Positions 60,392-64,000 of a stretch of DNA of 64,000 nucleotides are shown in pieces (position 1 is the stretch's first letter; every line of letters begins with the position of its first letter). This DNA comes from Tessaracoccus coleopterorum (GTDB lineage Bacteria; Actinomycetota; Actinomycetes; Propionibacteriales; Propionibacteriaceae), in contig NZ_JAANIJ010000001.1 of the NCBI RefSeq assembly GCF_011174705.1, positions 3,444,806 to 3,508,805 on the forward strand, written 5' to 3'. The notes under the pieces were generated by a model. That model did no database searches. It saw only the letters and a list, made by a program, of their open reading frames with translations, and had not been told where the DNA came from. The translations under genes and the position numbers were made by a program.

Positions 60392-61243
60392 ATGACAACT
60401 GTCGTGTCGATCCAGTCAGCCGTCGCGTACGGACACGCCGGCAACTCCGCTGCGGTGTTCCCCCTGCAGCGATTGGGCGTCGACGTCTGGCCCGTATACA
60501 CGGTCAACTTCTCGAACCACACCGGATACGGCTCGTGGCGTGGCCCGCACATCCCGGCAGACCAGGTGCGGGAGGTCGTGCGAGGCATCGGTGAACGAGG
60601 CGTTCTCGAGCAGGTCGACGCCCTGCTGTGCGGGTACCTCGGTACGCCTGAGGTGGGTGACGTGATCCTCGAGGCCGCGTCCGCGATCAGGGCGGCCAAC
60701 CCGGGCGCGGTCTTCTGCGCCGACCCGTGATGGGCGACGAGGACACGGGCTTCTACGCGGCACCCGGCATCCCGACTACTGGCGCGACAAGGTGGTGCCC
60801 GAGGCCGACATCATGACGCCGAACCTCTTCGAGCTGCAGTTCCTCACCGGGCGCGGCACCTCGACCCTGGACGAGGTGCTTGCGGCGGCGCATGAACTGC
60901 GTGCCCGCGGGCCGGAGGTCGTGGTGGTCACCTCGGTTGTGGGCGAGGGGATGGGCGGCGACGCGATGCGGATGCTCGCCGTCGGCCCGGATGCGTCCTG
61001 GCTGGTCGAGACGCCGCTGATCGGCCGCCGGTTCACCGGGTCAGGGACGTGACGACCGCCGTCTTCCTCGCCCACTGGCTCCGCACCGGTGACCTGGGCG
61101 GTTCACTGGGCCAGACGGCGTCGGTCGTCTACTCGCTGCTCGAGGCCACCGCGTCCATGGGGCACGACGAGCTACGGCTCGTCGCCGCCCAGGACGATCT
61201 GGTCGCTCCGAGGCACCGGTACCCGGCCCGACGGATCGGGTGA
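60392..61243 (+). CDS. pdxY: pyridoxal kinase, frameshifted
   Basis: A PfkB/ribokinase-fold enzyme that phosphorylates pyridoxal. VVSIQSAVAYGHAGNSAAVF, LGVDVWPVYTVNFSNHTGYG is the substrate side, ALLCGYLGTPEVGDVILEAA and VPEADIMTPNLFELQFLTGR the middle, and SGDVTTAVFLAHWLRTGDL the ATP/catalytic-Asp end (with GTGD-like motif). Lost bases near 60728, 60768 and 61045 split the frame. Its stop is three bases from the stop of the convergent murA gene. Confidence 0.88.
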
Positions 61244-61246
61244 GGA

Positions 61247-62785
61247 TCAGGCGTCTGAGGAGGGGTCGCCCCAGAACACGTTGATGCTCGCCCCGAGCTT
61301 GTTGAGCCGATGGGGAGATCCTCGTACCCGCGGTTGATGACATAGACGTCCATCAGGTTCGTGGTGCCACGCGCGGCGAGGGCGGCGAGCAGGACGCACA
61401 CCGCCGGTCGGAGTGCGGGAGGCGTCTCGATCTGGCGGCCGCGCCAGGCGGTGGGCCGATGATGAGGAGTCGGTGGGCGTCCATCAGTTGGATGTTGGCG
61501 CCGAGTTCGGAGAGCTTGGACAGATGGATCGCGCGGTTGTCGTAGACCCAGTCGTAGATGACGCTCTGGCCGGTCGCGGTCGCGCAGATGACCGCGAAGA
61601 ACGGCAGGTTGTCGATGTTCAGGCCCGGGAACGGCATCGGGTGGATCTTGTCCATCGGCGCGGACAGGTCGGACGGCTTCACCGTCACGTCGACGAGCCG
61701 GGTCTTGCCGTTGTGGCTGGTGTACTCGTCGGACAGCTCGAGCTTCTGGCCCATCTCCTCGAGGACGGCGAACTCGACCTCGAGGAACTCGATGGGGCAG
61801 CGACGCACAGTGATCTCCGACCTTGTGACGATGCCGGCCGTGAGGAGGCTCATCGCCTCGATCGGGTCCTCGGAGATGTAGTACTCGACGTCGACATCGA
61901 TGGTCTCAACGCCGTGGATGGTGAGCGTGGTGGTGCCGATGCCCTCGATCCGCACCCCGAGCAGCTCGAGGAAGAAGCAGAGGTCCTGCACCATGTAGTT
62001 GCCCGAGGCGTTGCGCAGCACTGTGGTGCCAGGTGTCCGCGCCGCGGCCATGATGGCGTTCTCGGTGACGGTGTCGCCGCGCTCGATCAGGGTGACCTGC
62101 CGCTCGGGCACGGTGCTGCGCACCACGTGCGCGTGGTAGTTGCGGTCGGTGGCGGTGACGGTCAGGCCCATCTTGCTGAGCGCGGCCATGTGCGGGTGCA
62201 CGGTCCGCGCGCCAAGGTCGCAGCCGCCGGCGTAGGGGAGTTTGAACTCGTCGAACTCGTGCAGCAGCGGCCCGAGGAACATAAGGATGCTGCGCGTGCG
62301 CCGGGCGGCGCGCTCGTCCATCTTCTCCGGTTCGAGGTGCTCGGGCGGATGATCTCGAGGTCGCTCCCGTCGCCGATCCAGGTGAGGCGCACGCCGATGG
62401 AGGTGAGGACCTCGCTGATCCGGTCGACCTCCTCGATGCGGGCAAGGCCGCGCAGCACGGTGCGGCCGTGGTTCAACAGGCTGGCGCAGAGGACAGCCAT
62501 GGCGGCGTTCTTCGAGGTGCGCACGTCTATCTCGCCGGAAAGTGTGGTGCCGCCCTGGATCTCGAAGTTGACGCTGCCCTGGGTCGCCGACTGGATCAGG
62601 GGCATTTCCAGGGCCTCGGCCAGGCGGTCGATCATGCTGAGCGACAGGTTCTGCTGCCCTGCCTCCATGCGGTGCACGGCACTCTGGGCGGTGCCGAGCT
62701 CCTCGGCGAGTTTCTTCTGCGACCATCCACGAGCCGTGCGGGCGTCGCGGATCATCCGGCCGATGGAATCACTAGTTGCGCTCAT
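61247..62785 (-). CDS. murA: XRE-HTH fused to MurA-type UDP-GlcNAc enolpyruvyltransferase, frameshifted
   Basis: A two-part protein. Residues 1-65 are a Cro/CI-type HTH (GRMIRDARTARGWSQKKLAE, ELGTAQSAVHRMEAGQQNLS). The rest is an EPSP-synthase-fold MurA: GSVNFEIQGGTTLSGEIDVR, SKNAAMAVLCASLLNHG, YAGGCDLGARTVHPHMAALS (with the catalytic-region Cys), HPMPFPGLNIDNLPFFAVIC and VINRGYEDLP. This enzyme makes the first committed precursor of peptidoglycan. Lost bases near 62342, 61450, 61408 and 61308 split the frame; the corrected end is TGA 61247-61249. A palindrome just before the start suggests autoregulation. Confidence 0.85.
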
Positions 62786-62796
62786 CCATGCAGCAT

Positions 62797-62812
62797 ATCT
62801 CATTTGTGAGAT
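62797..62812. promoter_or_regulatory. palindromic operator before XRE-murA
   Basis: ATCTCA-TTTG-TGAGAT, a perfect 6-bp inverted repeat 11 bases from the ATG at 62785. Size and symmetry fit a Cro/CI-type dimer site, so the HTH of the downstream gene is the obvious candidate. It is also 64 bases from the divergent lpd start. Confidence 0.55.
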
Positions 62813-62833
62813 TGTCCGCGTAGGCGCCTGTGA

Positions 62834-64000
<1,167 letters not shown>

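Overview
The window reads as high-GC actinobacterial DNA, most likely from the order Propionibacteriales. Supporting evidence is RbpA (actinobacterial RNA polymerase-binding protein), an Lnt/Ppm1 pair, FxsA, MetY and MetX-MetW, and an XRE-MurA fusion. No 16S or other phylogenetic marker is present, so genus is inference. Most long genes are broken into two or more reading frames by single-base losses, usually in C or G runs of four or more. The protein families continue cleanly across each break, so I annotate full spans and treat these as probable sequencing errors unless stated otherwise.

Layout. (1) 1-23 kb is an accessory, defence-like island: an Mrr-type endonuclease, a PD-(D/E)XK protein with a small HTH partner, and a winged-HTH protein. 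Next is an ISL3 element sitting on the start of a truncated helicase copy (A), then a 3.3-kb cassette (CueP copper protein, GH13 glucosidase, truncated repeat protein) between the two helicase starts. After that comes a full operon of a ~2,100-residue DUF1998 helicase with a C-terminal nuclease-like domain, a UvrD-type helicase with a ParE/RelE-like N-terminus, and a one-chain GmrSD-type protein carrying RAMA and alkyltransferase-like modules. The island ends in mobile-element debris: an IS3 remnant, an integrase fragment, a complete IS256 element and an HNH fragment.

(2) 23-34 kb holds small housekeeping and stress genes: a rhodanese lipoprotein with a Cys-motif membrane protein behind a CsoR-like palindrome, a DUF1707 protein, hydrolase, thioesterase, NAD(P)-binding protein, NYN protein, TetR/VOC pair, reductase, DUF2252 and an FKBP lipoprotein. 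(3) 33.7-36.2 kb has DUF488 and a GntR-MFS pair. (4) 36.3-45.5 kb is a SorC-regulated catabolic cluster: an Fbp/Afu-type ABC transporter, a secreted protein with chitin-binding-type modules, a HAD-IIA phosphatase and an sn-glycerol-1-phosphate dehydrogenase. (5) 45.8-50.3 kb carries methionine biosynthesis (metY, metX-metW) with a VIT-family transporter and a VOC protein. (6) 50.4-64 kb is core-like: a 5'-3' exonuclease, lnt, ppm1, fxsA, a four-gene phosphorelay (Hpt, two response regulators, multi-PAS kinase), rbpA, a glycerophosphodiesterase, pdxY, XRE-murA and the start of lpd.

The two places most likely to hold undescribed biology are the three-gene helicase/helicase/modification-reader operon at 8.7-19.9 kb and the glycerol-1-phosphate cluster at 36.3-45.5 kb. 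No CRISPR array, rRNA or convincing tRNA was seen.
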